DNA of 64,000 bases from Streptomyces sp. NBC_00708 (lineage in GTDB: Bacteria > Actinomycetota > Actinomycetes > Streptomycetales > Streptomycetaceae), in contig CP108997.1 of NCBI GenBank assembly GCA_036226585.1, positions 3,658,001-3,722,000 of the forward strand, read 5' to 3'. Shown one piece after another: positions 39,234-47,301 of the stretch; positions within the stretch are counted from its first letter, which is position 1, and each line of letters opens with the position of its first letter. The notes under the pieces were generated by a model. The model saw only the letters and a list, made by a program, of their open reading frames with translations, did not search any database and was not told where the DNA came from. The translations under genes and the position numbers were made by a program.

Positions 39234-41443
39234 CCACGCTCGATCCCGCCTACGCGCCGGCCCGGCCGGACACATCCCCGGGGCACGCTCGGGGCGGCAC
39301 CTCGCTGCCCCGCCGCCTCTGGCGCGGCCGGTCCGAGGACGCGCCCTGGGTACGCCCCGCCTTCCTGGCCCTGCTGCTGGTCATCACGCTGGCGTACCTC
39401 TGGAACCTCAGCGCCTCCGGCTACGCCAACTCCTTCTACTCCGCGGCCGTGCAGGCCGGCAGCGAGAGCTGGAAGGCGTTCTTCTTCGGCTCGCTGGACG
39501 CGGCCAACGCCATCACCGTCGACAAGCCCCCGGCCACCCTGTGGCCCATGGCCCTGTCGGTGCGGATCTTCGGGCTCGGCTCCTGGGCGATCCTCGCCCC
39601 GCAGGTGCTGATGGGCACGGCGACGGCCGGGGTGCTGTACGCGGCCGTGCGCCGCCGGTTCGGTGCCACCGCCGGGCTGATCACCATGGCGGTGTTCGCG
39701 CTGACGCCGGTCGCCGCGCTGATGTTCCGCTTCAACAACCCGGACGCGCTGCTCGCCCTGCTGATGACGGTCACGGTCTACTGCGTGCTGCGCGCGATGG
39801 AGCACGGCCGCACGAAGTGGCTGGTCTGGGCGGGGATCGCGGTCGGACTCGCGTTCCTGTCCAAGACCCTCCAGGCGTTCCTGATCCTGCCGCCGCTGGC
39901 GGTGCTGTACGCGGTGTTCGCGCCGGTCTCCGTACGCAAGAGGTTCGGGCAGCTGGGCCTGGCCGCGCTCGCCATGGCCGTCGCGGGCGGCTGGTGGGTG
40001 GCGGTCGTCGAGCTGTGGCCCGCCTCCTCGCGCCCGTACATCGGCGGCTCGCAGAACAACTCGTTCCTGGAGCTGACCTTCGGCTACAACGGCCTCGGCC
40101 GGATCAACGGCGAGGAGACCGGCAGCGTCGGCGGCGGAGGCGGCGGCCGGGGCGGCGGCGGTCAGTGGGGCGAGACCGGCATCGGCCGGATGTTCAACTC
40201 CGAGATCGGCGCGCAGATCTCCTGGCTGCTGCCGGCCGCCCTGATCCTGCTCGTCGCGGGCATCTGGCTGACCTGGCGCGCGAAGCGGACGGACACCGCG
40301 CGGGCGGCGTTCCTGGCCTGGGGCAGCTCGCTGCTGATGACGGCGGCCGTGTTCAGCTTCATGGCCGGCATCTTCCACCAGTACTACACGGTGGCCCTGG
40401 CCCCCTATCTGGCCGCGCTGACCGGCATGGGCGTCACGGTCCTGTGGGAGGAGCGGGCCCGCTGGTGGGCGGGTGCCACGCTCGGCGCGACCGTCGCGGT
40501 GACGGCGTACTGGGCGTATGTCCTGCTGGGCCGCACCCCGGACTACCTGCCGTGGCTGCGGACGGCCGTGCTCGTCACCGGCCTCGTGGCGGCGGTGGGG
40601 CTGCTGCTCGCGGCGCGCCTCGGGCGTCAACTGGCGCTGGTCGCGGTCGTCCTGGGCTTCGCCGCGTCGCTCGCCGGCCCGGCCGCGTACACCGTGAGCA
40701 CGCTCAACACGGGCCACCAGGGCTCGATCGTCACGGCGGGCCCGTCCTCGGGCGGCATGGGCGGACCGGGCGGCGGCGGTGGCGGTGGCCGCGGTGGCGG
40801 TCCGGGCGGCGGCGGCCCCGGCGGCATGCAGCCCCCGGGCCAGGGCACCAACCAGCAGGGCACGAACCAGCAGGGCACCGGCATGGGCCGGCCCCCCACA
40901 GGCACCCCTCCCGGCCAGGGAACGGGCCAGACCCAGGGCCAGACCCAGGGCCAGCCCCCCACCCAGACCGGCGGCAACGGTCAGACCGGCGGCAACGGGC
41001 AGAACGGCCGTCAGCGCGGCACCTTCCCCGGCATGGGCGAGCGCGGCGGAGCCGGCGGCATGGGCGGTCTCCTCAACGGCGCGTCCGTCGACGCGAAGGC
41101 CGAGGCGCTCCTGGAGAAGAACGCCGACGACTACACCTGGGCCGCCGCGGCCATCGGTTCGCAGAACGCGGCGAGCTACCAACTCGCCACCGAGAAGCCC
41201 GTCATGGCGATCGGCGGCTTCAACGGCAGCGACCCGTCCCCGACGCTCGCGCAGTTCAAGAAGTACGTCGAGGACGGCCGCATCCACTACTTCGTCTCGG
41301 GCGGCGGCATGGGTGGCGGCATGGGCGGCAGCGGAAGCGGCACCGCCTCGCAGATCTCCTCCTGGGTGGAGAAGAACTTCAAGGAGGTGACGGCGGGCAG
41401 CGCCACCTTCTACGACCTGACCCGGCCGAAGACGAACAGCTGA
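39230..41443 (+). CDS. ArnT-like membrane glycosyltransferase (GT39/83 type)
   Basis: A 737-residue polytopic GT-C enzyme. The first extracytoplasmic loop ends with ITVDKPPATLWPMAL, the DKPP stretch typical of ArnT/PMT-like actinobacterial enzymes. About 11-12 helices follow. After the membrane part comes a long Gly/Gln/Pro-rich segment (about residues 505-610, including GGGGGGGRGGG and GTNQQGTNQQGTG) and then a soluble C-terminal domain. A smaller glycine run also interrupts a loop near residue 305. It probably moves a lipid-linked sugar to a cell-surface acceptor. Confidence 0.9.
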   Translation: MTTLDPAYAPARPDTSPGHARGGTSLPRRLWRGRSEDAPWVRPAFLALLLVITLAYLWNLSASGYANSFYSAAVQAGSESWKAFFFGSLDAANAITVDKPPATLWPMALSVRIFGLGSWAILAPQVLMGTATAGVLYAAVRRRFGATAGLITMAVFALTPVAALMFRFNNPDALLALLMTVTVYCVLRAMEHGRTKWLVWAGIAVGLAFLSKTLQAFLILPPLAVLYAVFAPVSVRKRFGQLGLAALAMAVAGGWWVAVVELWPASSRPYIGGSQNNSFLELTFGYNGLGRINGEETGSVGGGGGGRGGGGQWGETGIGRMFNSEIGAQISWLLPAALILLVAGIWLTWRAKRTDTARAAFLAWGSSLLMTAAVFSFMAGIFHQYYTVALAPYLAALTGMGVTVLWEERARWWAGATLGATVAVTAYWAYVLLGRTPDYLPWLRTAVLVTGLVAAVGLLLAARLGRQLALVAVVLGFAASLAGPAAYTVSTLNTGHQGSIVTAGPSSGGMGGPGGGGGGGRGGGPGGGGPGGMQPPGQGTNQQGTNQQGTGMGRPPTGTPPGQGTGQTQGQTQGQPPTQTGGNGQTGGNGQNGRQRGTFPGMGERGGAGGMGGLLNGASVDAKAEALLEKNADDYTWAAAAIGSQNAASYQLATEKPVMAIGGFNGSDPSPTLAQFKKYVEDGRIHYFVSGGGMGGGMGGSGSGTASQISSWVEKNFKEVTAGSATFYDLTRPKTNS

Positions 41444-41458
41444 GGCAGGTTCGAGGAG

Positions 41459-42322
41459 TCAGCGCCGGAGCAACAGGTCGGCGACGACAGGGCGGTGGTC
41501 CGAGGCAAGCGTCTCGGCCACCGCCGCGTCGCGTACCCGGACGGTGTCCTTCGACACGGCCACGTAGTCGATCCGCTGCACCGGGTCCTGCGCCGGGTAG
41601 GTCGGCCCGCCCGGCTCGATGTCGGTCAGCTCCTGCCACAGCGGGGCCAGCTCCGGCGCGGCGGGCGCCGCGTTGAAGTCGCCGAGCAGGATCTGCCGCA
41701 CCGGCCGCCGCTCGTGCTTTTGGTCCTCCGCCATGATCCGCCGCGTGTCCGCCACCTGGGCGGTACGGACGGACGGGTCGCCCCGGTAGTCGAGGTGCGT
41801 GGCGTAGACGTGGACGGGCAGCCCGCGCACCTTCAGGACCACCTCGCCGAAGCCGGGCGCGGGCGCCGGGACCGGGTTCGGGTCCTGCGTGGAGAGCCGG
41901 GTGAGGTCGTGGTTCTCGGCGCTCAGGATCGTGTACCGGGAGAGCACGGCGACCCCGAACTCCCGCCGGGGTCCGCCCTCCTCCACCGGGTCGAGACTGT
42001 AGATCGGCGCGAAGGAGACACGCATCCCCAGCCGCCGGCCCAGCTCGCCCGCCAGGTCGCGCCACTGGCTGCGGTCGCCCCAGTGGACGTCGACCTCCTG
42101 GAGCCCGATCACGTCCGCGTCCAGGGACCGGAGGGCGGCCACCTGCCGGTCGAGGTCGAAGACGTTGTCCATGCCGGCCCCGGCATGGATGTTGTACGTG
42201 GCGACCCGCAGGGGCACCGACGGCCCCCGGCCGTGCTCCGCGGCCGTCGCGGGAGGCGCGAGCGCCGCCCCCAACAGACCCGCGGCCACCAGTACTTCCA
42301 CCGTTCGACGACGCAGTGACAT
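41459..42322 (-). CDS. Secreted endonuclease/exonuclease/phosphatase family protein
   Basis: A 287-residue protein with an N-terminal Sec signal peptide (MSLRRRTVEVLVAAGLLGAA, cleavage likely after PPATA). The EEP domain has RVATYNIHAGAGMDNVFDL, IGLQEVDVHWG, YATHLDYRGD, LLGDFNAAPAA and the terminal LASDHRPVVADL. Such secreted enzymes cleave phosphodiesters in nucleic acids or sphingomyelin-like lipids; the target is not evident. It is divergent from the MFS gene at 42481. Confidence 0.92.
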   Translation of the reverse strand: MSLRRRTVEVLVAAGLLGAALAPPATAAEHGRGPSVPLRVATYNIHAGAGMDNVFDLDRQVAALRSLDADVIGLQEVDVHWGDRSQWRDLAGELGRRLGMRVSFAPIYSLDPVEEGGPRREFGVAVLSRYTILSAENHDLTRLSTQDPNPVPAPAPGFGEVVLKVRGLPVHVYATHLDYRGDPSVRTAQVADTRRIMAEDQKHERRPVRQILLGDFNAAPAAPELAPLWQELTDIEPGGPTYPAQDPVQRIDYVAVSKDTVRVRDAAVAETLASDHRPVVADLLLRR

Positions 42323-42413
42323 GTCAATCCTGCTTCCGGGATCCGGGTCGGCATGGGCTGGGCGACCGGCACCGTACCCACGAAAAGTCGCTTGTACGCC
42401 CCAACCACTCCCT

Positions 42414-42447
42414 ATACGGTGTACAACTCATCTCCTGTACACCGTAT
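42414..42447. promoter_or_regulatory. Large inverted-repeat operator upstream of MFS gene
   Basis: Perfect 12-bp arms ATACGGTGTACA (42414-42425) and TGTACACCGTAT (42436-42447) with a 10-bp spacer, ending 33 bp before the MFS start. TATACG within the left arm could serve as a -10. Probable operator of the TetR protein encoded after the MFS gene. Confidence 0.75.
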
Positions 42448-42480
42448 GGGAAGCCGCACCACGACCACCGGGGAGTACCT

Positions 42481-43998
42481 ATGACGGCAACCGGCGCCGC
42501 GCAGAACCATCCGCTCGTCCACCCGCAGCGCTGGCTGATCCTCGGCGTCATCTGCCTCGCCCAGCTCACCGTGCTGCTCGACAACACCGTCCTCAACGTG
42601 GCGATCCCGTCACTCACCCGGGAGCTGGACGCCTCCACCGCCGATGTGCAGTGGATGATCAACGCCTACTCGCTCGTCCAGTCCGGGCTGCTGCTCACGG
42701 CCGGGAGCTCCGCCGACCGCTACGGGCGCAAGAAGATGCTGATTGCCGGGCTCGCCCTGTTCGGTATCGGCTCCCTGGTCGCCGGACTCGCCCAGTCCTC
42801 CGCCCAGTTGATCGCCGCGCGGGCGGGCATGGGCGTCGGCGGAGCCCTGCTGATGACCACCACGCTCGCCGTCGTCATGCAGATCTTCGACGAGGGCGAG
42901 CGGGTGAAGGCGATCGGCATCTGGTCGACCGTCAGCTCGCTGGGCTTCGCGGCCGGCCCGCTGATCGGCGGGGTCGTGCTCGACCACTTCTGGTGGGGCG
43001 CGATCTTCCTGATCAACATCCCGGTCGCCGCCATCGGCCTGGTCGCCGTGGCGCGGCTGGTCCCCGAGTCGAAGAACCCGAGCGGCGACCGCCCCGACCT
43101 GCTGGGCGCGCTGCTCTCCACCATCGGCATGGCCGCGGTGGTGTACGCGATCATCTCCGGCCCGGAGCACGGCTGGACGTCGGGCAGGGTGCTGCTGACC
43201 GCGTTCACCGGGGTCGCCGTCCTCACCGGCTTCGCCCTGTGGGAGCTGCACATCCCGTACCCGATGCTGGACATGCACTTCTTCCGCGACCAGCGGTTCG
43301 TCGGAGCCGTCGCGGGCGCCGTGCTGGTCGCGTTCGGGATGGGCGGCTCGCTGTTCCTGCTCACCCAGCAGCTCCAGTTCGTCCTCGGCTACGGACCGCT
43401 GGAGGCCGGTCTGCGGACGGCGCCGCTCGCCCTGAGCGTGGTCGCGCTGAACCTCACCGGCCTCGGCGCCCGGCTGGTCCCGAAGCTGGGCACGCCGGTC
43501 ACCATCGCGACCGGCATGGGCCTGCTCGCGGCGGGTCTGGCCGCGATCGCGCTGCTCGGCCGCCACGGCTACGGCGGCACGCTGCTCGGGCTGCTGGTCA
43601 TGGGCGTCGGCATCGCGCTCGCCATGCCCGCGATGGCCAACGCGATCATGAGCGCGATCCCGCCGGAGAAGGCGGGCGTCGGCGCCGGGGTGAACGGCAC
43701 GCTCGCCGAGTGCGGCAACGGCCTCGGGGTCGCCGTCCTCGGCGCGGTCCTCAACTCCCGCTTCGCCGCCCTCGTCCCGTCGGCCGTCGGCGCCGCCTCG
43801 CTGCCCGCCGCCCTGTCCGCCGCGCACGGGGCCGAGGAGCGGACGGAGATCACGGACGCCTTCTCCTCCGGCCTGGAGACCAGCATGCTGGGCGGCGCGG
43901 TAGCCGTACTCGCCGGTGGACTCCTGGCAGCGGTACTCCTGCGCCGTGCCGAGCGAGGACAATCGCCACAGGCTGATCCGGCCGCGACAGCGGCATAG
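42481..43998 (+). CDS. MFS drug exporter, DHA2 (EmrB/QacA, 14-helix) type
   Basis: A 505-residue exporter with about 14 hydrophobic segments. DHA2 motifs include LDNTVLNVAIPSLTREL (motif D1), ADRYGRKKMLIAG (motif A) and GFAAGPLIGGV (motif C, antiporter). It starts 33 bp after a strong operator palindrome and is followed by a TetR gene on the same strand. Expected to be induced by a drug-like ligand of that repressor. Confidence 0.93.
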   Translation: MTATGAAQNHPLVHPQRWLILGVICLAQLTVLLDNTVLNVAIPSLTRELDASTADVQWMINAYSLVQSGLLLTAGSSADRYGRKKMLIAGLALFGIGSLVAGLAQSSAQLIAARAGMGVGGALLMTTTLAVVMQIFDEGERVKAIGIWSTVSSLGFAAGPLIGGVVLDHFWWGAIFLINIPVAAIGLVAVARLVPESKNPSGDRPDLLGALLSTIGMAAVVYAIISGPEHGWTSGRVLLTAFTGVAVLTGFALWELHIPYPMLDMHFFRDQRFVGAVAGAVLVAFGMGGSLFLLTQQLQFVLGYGPLEAGLRTAPLALSVVALNLTGLGARLVPKLGTPVTIATGMGLLAAGLAAIALLGRHGYGGTLLGLLVMGVGIALAMPAMANAIMSAIPPEKAGVGAGVNGTLAECGNGLGVAVLGAVLNSRFAALVPSAVGAASLPAALSAAHGAEERTEITDAFSSGLETSMLGGAVAVLAGGLLAAVLLRRAERGQSPQADPAATAA

Positions 43999-44096
43999 CA
44001 TCAGGCGGGACCTACCGGACCGTGCTGCTCCGTTTTTCGGGGTACGCGGTACGGAGCCGGTCCGTCCGTCCCGCCGGCGAGACGAGGGAGTGCGCC

Positions 44097-44876
44097 ATGG
44101 TGTCCGCGGCCGACCGCGTGAAGAACCCTGTCCGGACCAGCGTGTGGCTGAACACCCGGCCGCCCGCCCGCTCCCGGCGGGCGGACCAGCCGGCCGGGCT
44201 CGACCGGGAGCGGATCACCGCCGCCTCGGTCCGGCTGCTGGACGCCGAGGGACTGGCGAAGTTCTCCATGCGCCGGCTCGCCGCCGAGCTGAACGTCACC
44301 GCGATGTCCCTGTACTGGTACGTGGACACCAAGGACGACCTGCTGGAACTGGCCCTCGACGCGGTCTACAGCGAGTTCGACGCGCCGCCCGCCGACGCGT
44401 CCTGGCAGGACCGGCTGCGCGCGGTGGCCGCCGCGTACCGGGGGCTGCTCGTCCGGCACCCCTGGGTCTCCCCGCTCGCGGGCAAGTTCCTGAACCTGGG
44501 CCCGCACTCGCTGCTGGTGACCCACACCATCCAGGACGTGATCCGGGCGACCGGCCTCCCCGTCGAGGGCCGCAGCGGCGCGCTCTCGGCGGTCTTCCAG
44601 TTCGTGTACGGATTCGGCACCGTGGAGGGCCAGTTCGCGCAGCGCAGCGCGGAGGCGGGGCTCACCCAGGACCAGTACTTCCGGCAGGCGATGTCGGCGA
44701 TCCAGGAACAGCCCCGCCTCGACGCGTTCGTCGAGGACTCGCGGGACCTGATGGCCGCGCGCGGCGACGCGACCATCGAGGAGATGCGCGACCGGGACTT
44801 CACCTTCGCCCTCGACCTGCTGATCGCGGGGATCGACGCGATGCGGGAGCGCGCTCAGCAGTCCCGCGCTCAGTAG
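44097..44876 (+). CDS. TetR-family transcriptional repressor
   Basis: A 259-residue TetR protein. The HTH follows RERITAASVRLLDAEGLAKF and includes MRRLAAELNVTAMSLYWYVD. The rest resembles the TetR C-terminal class with VYSEFDAPPADASWQDRLRA. AGGGAG lies 6 nt before the ATG; the first 30 residues are basic and disordered. It probably represses the MFS gene through the 42414 palindrome. The stop overlaps the convergent dehydrogenase gene by 7 bp. Confidence 0.92.
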   Translation: MVSAADRVKNPVRTSVWLNTRPPARSRRADQPAGLDRERITAASVRLLDAEGLAKFSMRRLAAELNVTAMSLYWYVDTKDDLLELALDAVYSEFDAPPADASWQDRLRAVAAAYRGLLVRHPWVSPLAGKFLNLGPHSLLVTHTIQDVIRATGLPVEGRSGALSAVFQFVYGFGTVEGQFAQRSAEAGLTQDQYFRQAMSAIQEQPRLDAFVEDSRDLMAARGDATIEEMRDRDFTFALDLLIAGIDAMRERAQQSRAQ

Positions 44877-45784
44877 CCCCGTGCCGTGTCCACGGTGAGG
44901 TCCGGGACCCGGCCCGCCGTCAGCTCCCGCAGGCACACGGTGAAGTCGGCGACGATGTCCTCGTCCGCCGTGATCCCCGCGGAGTGCGAGGTGACCACCG
45001 TACGGGGGAGCCGCCAGCAAGGATCGCCGGGCTCCGCCGGCTCGTCGGCCAGCACGTCGAGCACCGCCCGCCCCACGGCCCCGGAGCGCAGCGCGTCCTC
45101 CAGCGCCCCCAGGTCCACGGTCGCGCCCCGCCCCACATTGAGGAACGTCGCCCCGCCCAGCGCGGCGAACCGGTCCGCCCCGAAGTACCCGGTGGTCGCC
45201 CCGGTCAGCGGCAGCGCGGCGATCACCCAGCGGGCGGCGACGGGCTCGTCGTCCACGGCCACCGCGTCGAAGCCGGGCGGCACCGGGCGGGGGGTGCGGG
45301 CGGCGGCCACGGTCCGGATGCCGCAGGCCCGCAGCAGCGCGGCGACGGCGGAGCCGATCCGGCCGATGCCGTGCACCACGGCGGTCTGTCCGGCGACGAG
45401 TTCGGAGTCGATGCGGCGCCACTCGGCGCGTGCGTGCTGGGCGGCGAACTCCGGGACGGACTGGCACTCCGCGAGCACCCAGCCCAGCACGTACTGCGCG
45501 ATCCGCTCGCCCATCCGCCCCACGGTCCGGGTCAGCAGGACGCCCTCCGGCCACGGCCGTTCGCGCAACAGGGCGTCCGTGCCCGCGTTGACGCTGTGGA
45601 ACCAGACCAGGTCCGCCCCGCGCACCACGTCGGGCAGCGAGGCACCCACGTACACGAAGGGGCCGTCACCGTGGCCGCGTTCGACGGGGCGCCCGGTGGC
45701 CGCCTCCAGCCCGCGCACGGCGGCGTCGGCGACCTCGGGCCCGGCGACGATCCGGGCCCGGCCGAGCAGGGCGGGGGAGATCAC
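44870..45784 (-). CDS. D-2-hydroxyacid dehydrogenase family protein
   Basis: A 304-residue NAD-dependent dehydrogenase. The Rossmann motif is VVHGIGRIGSAVAALLRACG, the catalytic Arg region FLNVGRGATVDLGAL, and the Glu/His region VLADEPAEPG and VVTSHSAGIT. The GTG start overlaps the PPOX stop (GTGA). It is the third gene of a minus-strand operon with YceI and PPOX genes. The substrate is unknown. Confidence 0.9.
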   Translation of the reverse strand: MISPALLGRARIVAGPEVADAAVRGLEAATGRPVERGHGDGPFVYVGASLPDVVRGADLVWFHSVNAGTDALLRERPWPEGVLLTRTVGRMGERIAQYVLGWVLAECQSVPEFAAQHARAEWRRIDSELVAGQTAVVHGIGRIGSAVAALLRACGIRTVAAARTPRPVPPGFDAVAVDDEPVAARWVIAALPLTGATTGYFGADRFAALGGATFLNVGRGATVDLGALEDALRSGAVGRAVLDVLADEPAEPGDPCWRLPRTVVTSHSAGITADEDIVADFTVCLRELTAGRVPDLTVDTARGY

Positions 45785-46245
45785 GGGGCGAGGTGGGCCG
45801 GGAAGCCGCCGGTGGCGACCGGGCCCCAGCGCTCCGGGGTGATCCGGATGATCGACTTCCCCTGCTTCAGCATCGCCGCCCGGTACTCGTCCCAGTCGGG
45901 GTGCTCGCCGGAGATGTTCCGGAAGTACTCGACGAGCGGTTCGACCGAGTCCGGCGCGTCGATGACCTCGGCCGATCCGTCGATCTGCACCCAGGGCCCG
46001 TTCCACTCGTCGGACAGCACGATCACGCTGACCCGCTCGTCGCGTTTGGCGTTACGGGTCTTGGCGCGCTCGGGGTAGGTGGAGACGACGATCCGGCCCG
46101 CGTCGTCGACGCCACAGGTGAGCGGGGAGCCCTGGGGGCGGCCGTCGGCCCGGGTGGTCAGCAGGATCGCCCGGTGCCGGGGCCGTACGAAGTCCAGCAG
46201 GGCGTCGAGTTCCACGGCGGTGTTGGTCGCGATATTGGGTGCCAT
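45781..46245 (-). CDS. PPOX-class (F420-dependent-like) oxidoreductase
   Basis: A 154-residue split-barrel protein of the pyridoxamine 5'-phosphate oxidase superfamily. Typical strands are AILLTTRADGRPQGSPLTCG, IVVSTYPERAKTRNAKRDE and VSVIVLSDEWNGPWVQIDG; the C-terminus MLKQGKSIIRITPERWGP resembles actinobacterial F420-dependent members. Cofactor choice (F420 or FMN) cannot be settled from sequence. It lies 26 bp after YceI and overlaps the dehydrogenase. Confidence 0.9.
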   Translation of the reverse strand: MAPNIATNTAVELDALLDFVRPRHRAILLTTRADGRPQGSPLTCGVDDAGRIVVSTYPERAKTRNAKRDERVSVIVLSDEWNGPWVQIDGSAEVIDAPDSVEPLVEYFRNISGEHPDWDEYRAAMLKQGKSIIRITPERWGPVATGGFPAHLAP

Positions 46246-46271
46246 GGAACCGACCCTACGACCGGGAGGCG

Positions 46272-47090
46272 TCAGACGGCGGGCAGGGAATCGCCCTGCA
46301 CGGCCTGGATGTCCAGCTCGACGCGGAGCGTGGTGCCGATCGCCGCGATGCCCGCCTGGACCACCTGGTTGTAGTTCATGGCGAAGTCCTCGCGCCGCAG
46401 TTCGGCCGTCGCGCTGAACGCCGCGCGCACCCCGCCCCACGGGTCGGGGCCGGTGCCGAGGTAGCTCAGGTCGAGGTCGACGGGCCGTGTCACGCCGCGC
46501 ATGGTCAGCTCGCCGTGCACGGTCCAGCGGTCGGGCCCGGCCGGGGTCAGCCCGCTGGAGCGGTAGGTGATCTCGGGGAACCGGTCGGTGTCCAGGAAGT
46601 CGGGGGAGCGCAGGTGCTTGTCCCGCATGCCGTTGCCGGTGTCGATGCTCGCGGCGTCGATGACCGCGTCGACCCGGGAGCTCTGGAGGTCCTCGGAGAT
46701 CTCGATGCGTCCGCCGAAGTCGGTGAACCGGCCGTGCACGCTGGAGATCCCCAGGTGCTGCGCGACCGCGCCCACCGAGGAGTGCGCCGGGTCCAGCGAC
46801 CAGGCGCCCGGCGGCGGCAGCTCCACGCCGCCCTGGCGGTTCAGCACCACCGTGCCCGCCTCGACCGTGCCGCTCGCCGTGACGAGGGCGGTGGACGCGG
46901 CGGGGGCGTACCCGACGGCCGTCACGATCACCGTGTACGCGCCCGCGGACAGCGGGGTGTCGGCCCGTACCGCCCCGGCCTCGTCGGCGGCGGCCCGCAG
47001 CACCTGCGTGCCGGTCATGTCGGTGACCGTCACGACCGCGTGCTGGACGGCCCAGCCGTCCCGCGTCCGTACCTGTGCGCGAAGTCCCAT
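46272..47090 (-). CDS. YceI-family protein with N-terminal carboxypeptidase-regulatory-like domain
   Basis: A 272-residue protein. Residues 1-90 form a CarboxypepD_reg-like beta-sandwich (AVVTVTDMTGTQVLRAAADE, LSAGAYTVIVTAVGYAPA). Residues 95-272 are a YceI lipocalin-like domain (GAWSLDPAHSSVGAVAQHLG, FGGRIEISEDLQSSRVDAVI) that in other bacteria binds isoprenoid quinones or lipids. There is no signal peptide. The same beta-sandwich occurs three times at the end of the neighbouring transporter. AAGGAGAG precedes the ATG, and a palindrome lies 21-50 bp upstream. Confidence 0.9.
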   Translation of the reverse strand: MGLRAQVRTRDGWAVQHAVVTVTDMTGTQVLRAAADEAGAVRADTPLSAGAYTVIVTAVGYAPAASTALVTASGTVEAGTVVLNRQGGVELPPPGAWSLDPAHSSVGAVAQHLGISSVHGRFTDFGGRIEISEDLQSSRVDAVIDAASIDTGNGMRDKHLRSPDFLDTDRFPEITYRSSGLTPAGPDRWTVHGELTMRGVTRPVDLDLSYLGTGPDPWGGVRAAFSATAELRREDFAMNYNQVVQAGIAAIGTTLRVELDIQAVQGDSLPAV

Positions 47091-47110
47091 CCCGTTCTCT
47101 CTCCTTGCTC

Positions 47111-47140
47111 ATGACCCGCCCGCTCACCGGACCGGGTCAT
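47111..47140. promoter_or_regulatory. Inverted repeat upstream of YceI operon
   Basis: Perfect 8-bp arms ATGACCCG (47111-47118) and CGGGTCAT (47133-47140) with a 14-bp spacer, 21-50 bp before the YceI start. Possible operator for the YceI-PPOX-dehydrogenase operon. Confidence 0.4.
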
Positions 47141-47149
47141 CAATGAGTC

Positions 47150-47208
47150 GGGCCCCGGGGCGGGGGCGGCAGGCCGTCCCCTGCCTGCCGTCCCCGCCGC
47201 CGGGGCCC
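47150..47208 (-). terminator. Long GC-rich stem-loop after the MarR-MFS operon
   Basis: An imperfect stem: outer arms GGGCCCCGG (47150-47158) and CCGGGGCCC (47200-47208), inner arms CGGCAGGC (47167-47174) and GCCTGCCG (47183-47190) around an 8-nt loop. It lies about 95 bp beyond the MFS stop and before the YceI gene, so it probably separates the two minus-strand operons. Confidence 0.55.
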
Positions 47209-47301
47209 ATTTCCACCGGCCGGTGCGGCGCCTCCGCTCGAAAAGCGCCGCCCCCGCCAGGGGTCTTGTAGGGGTCCGGGACATACCCCGGACCGCTCGG
47301 G

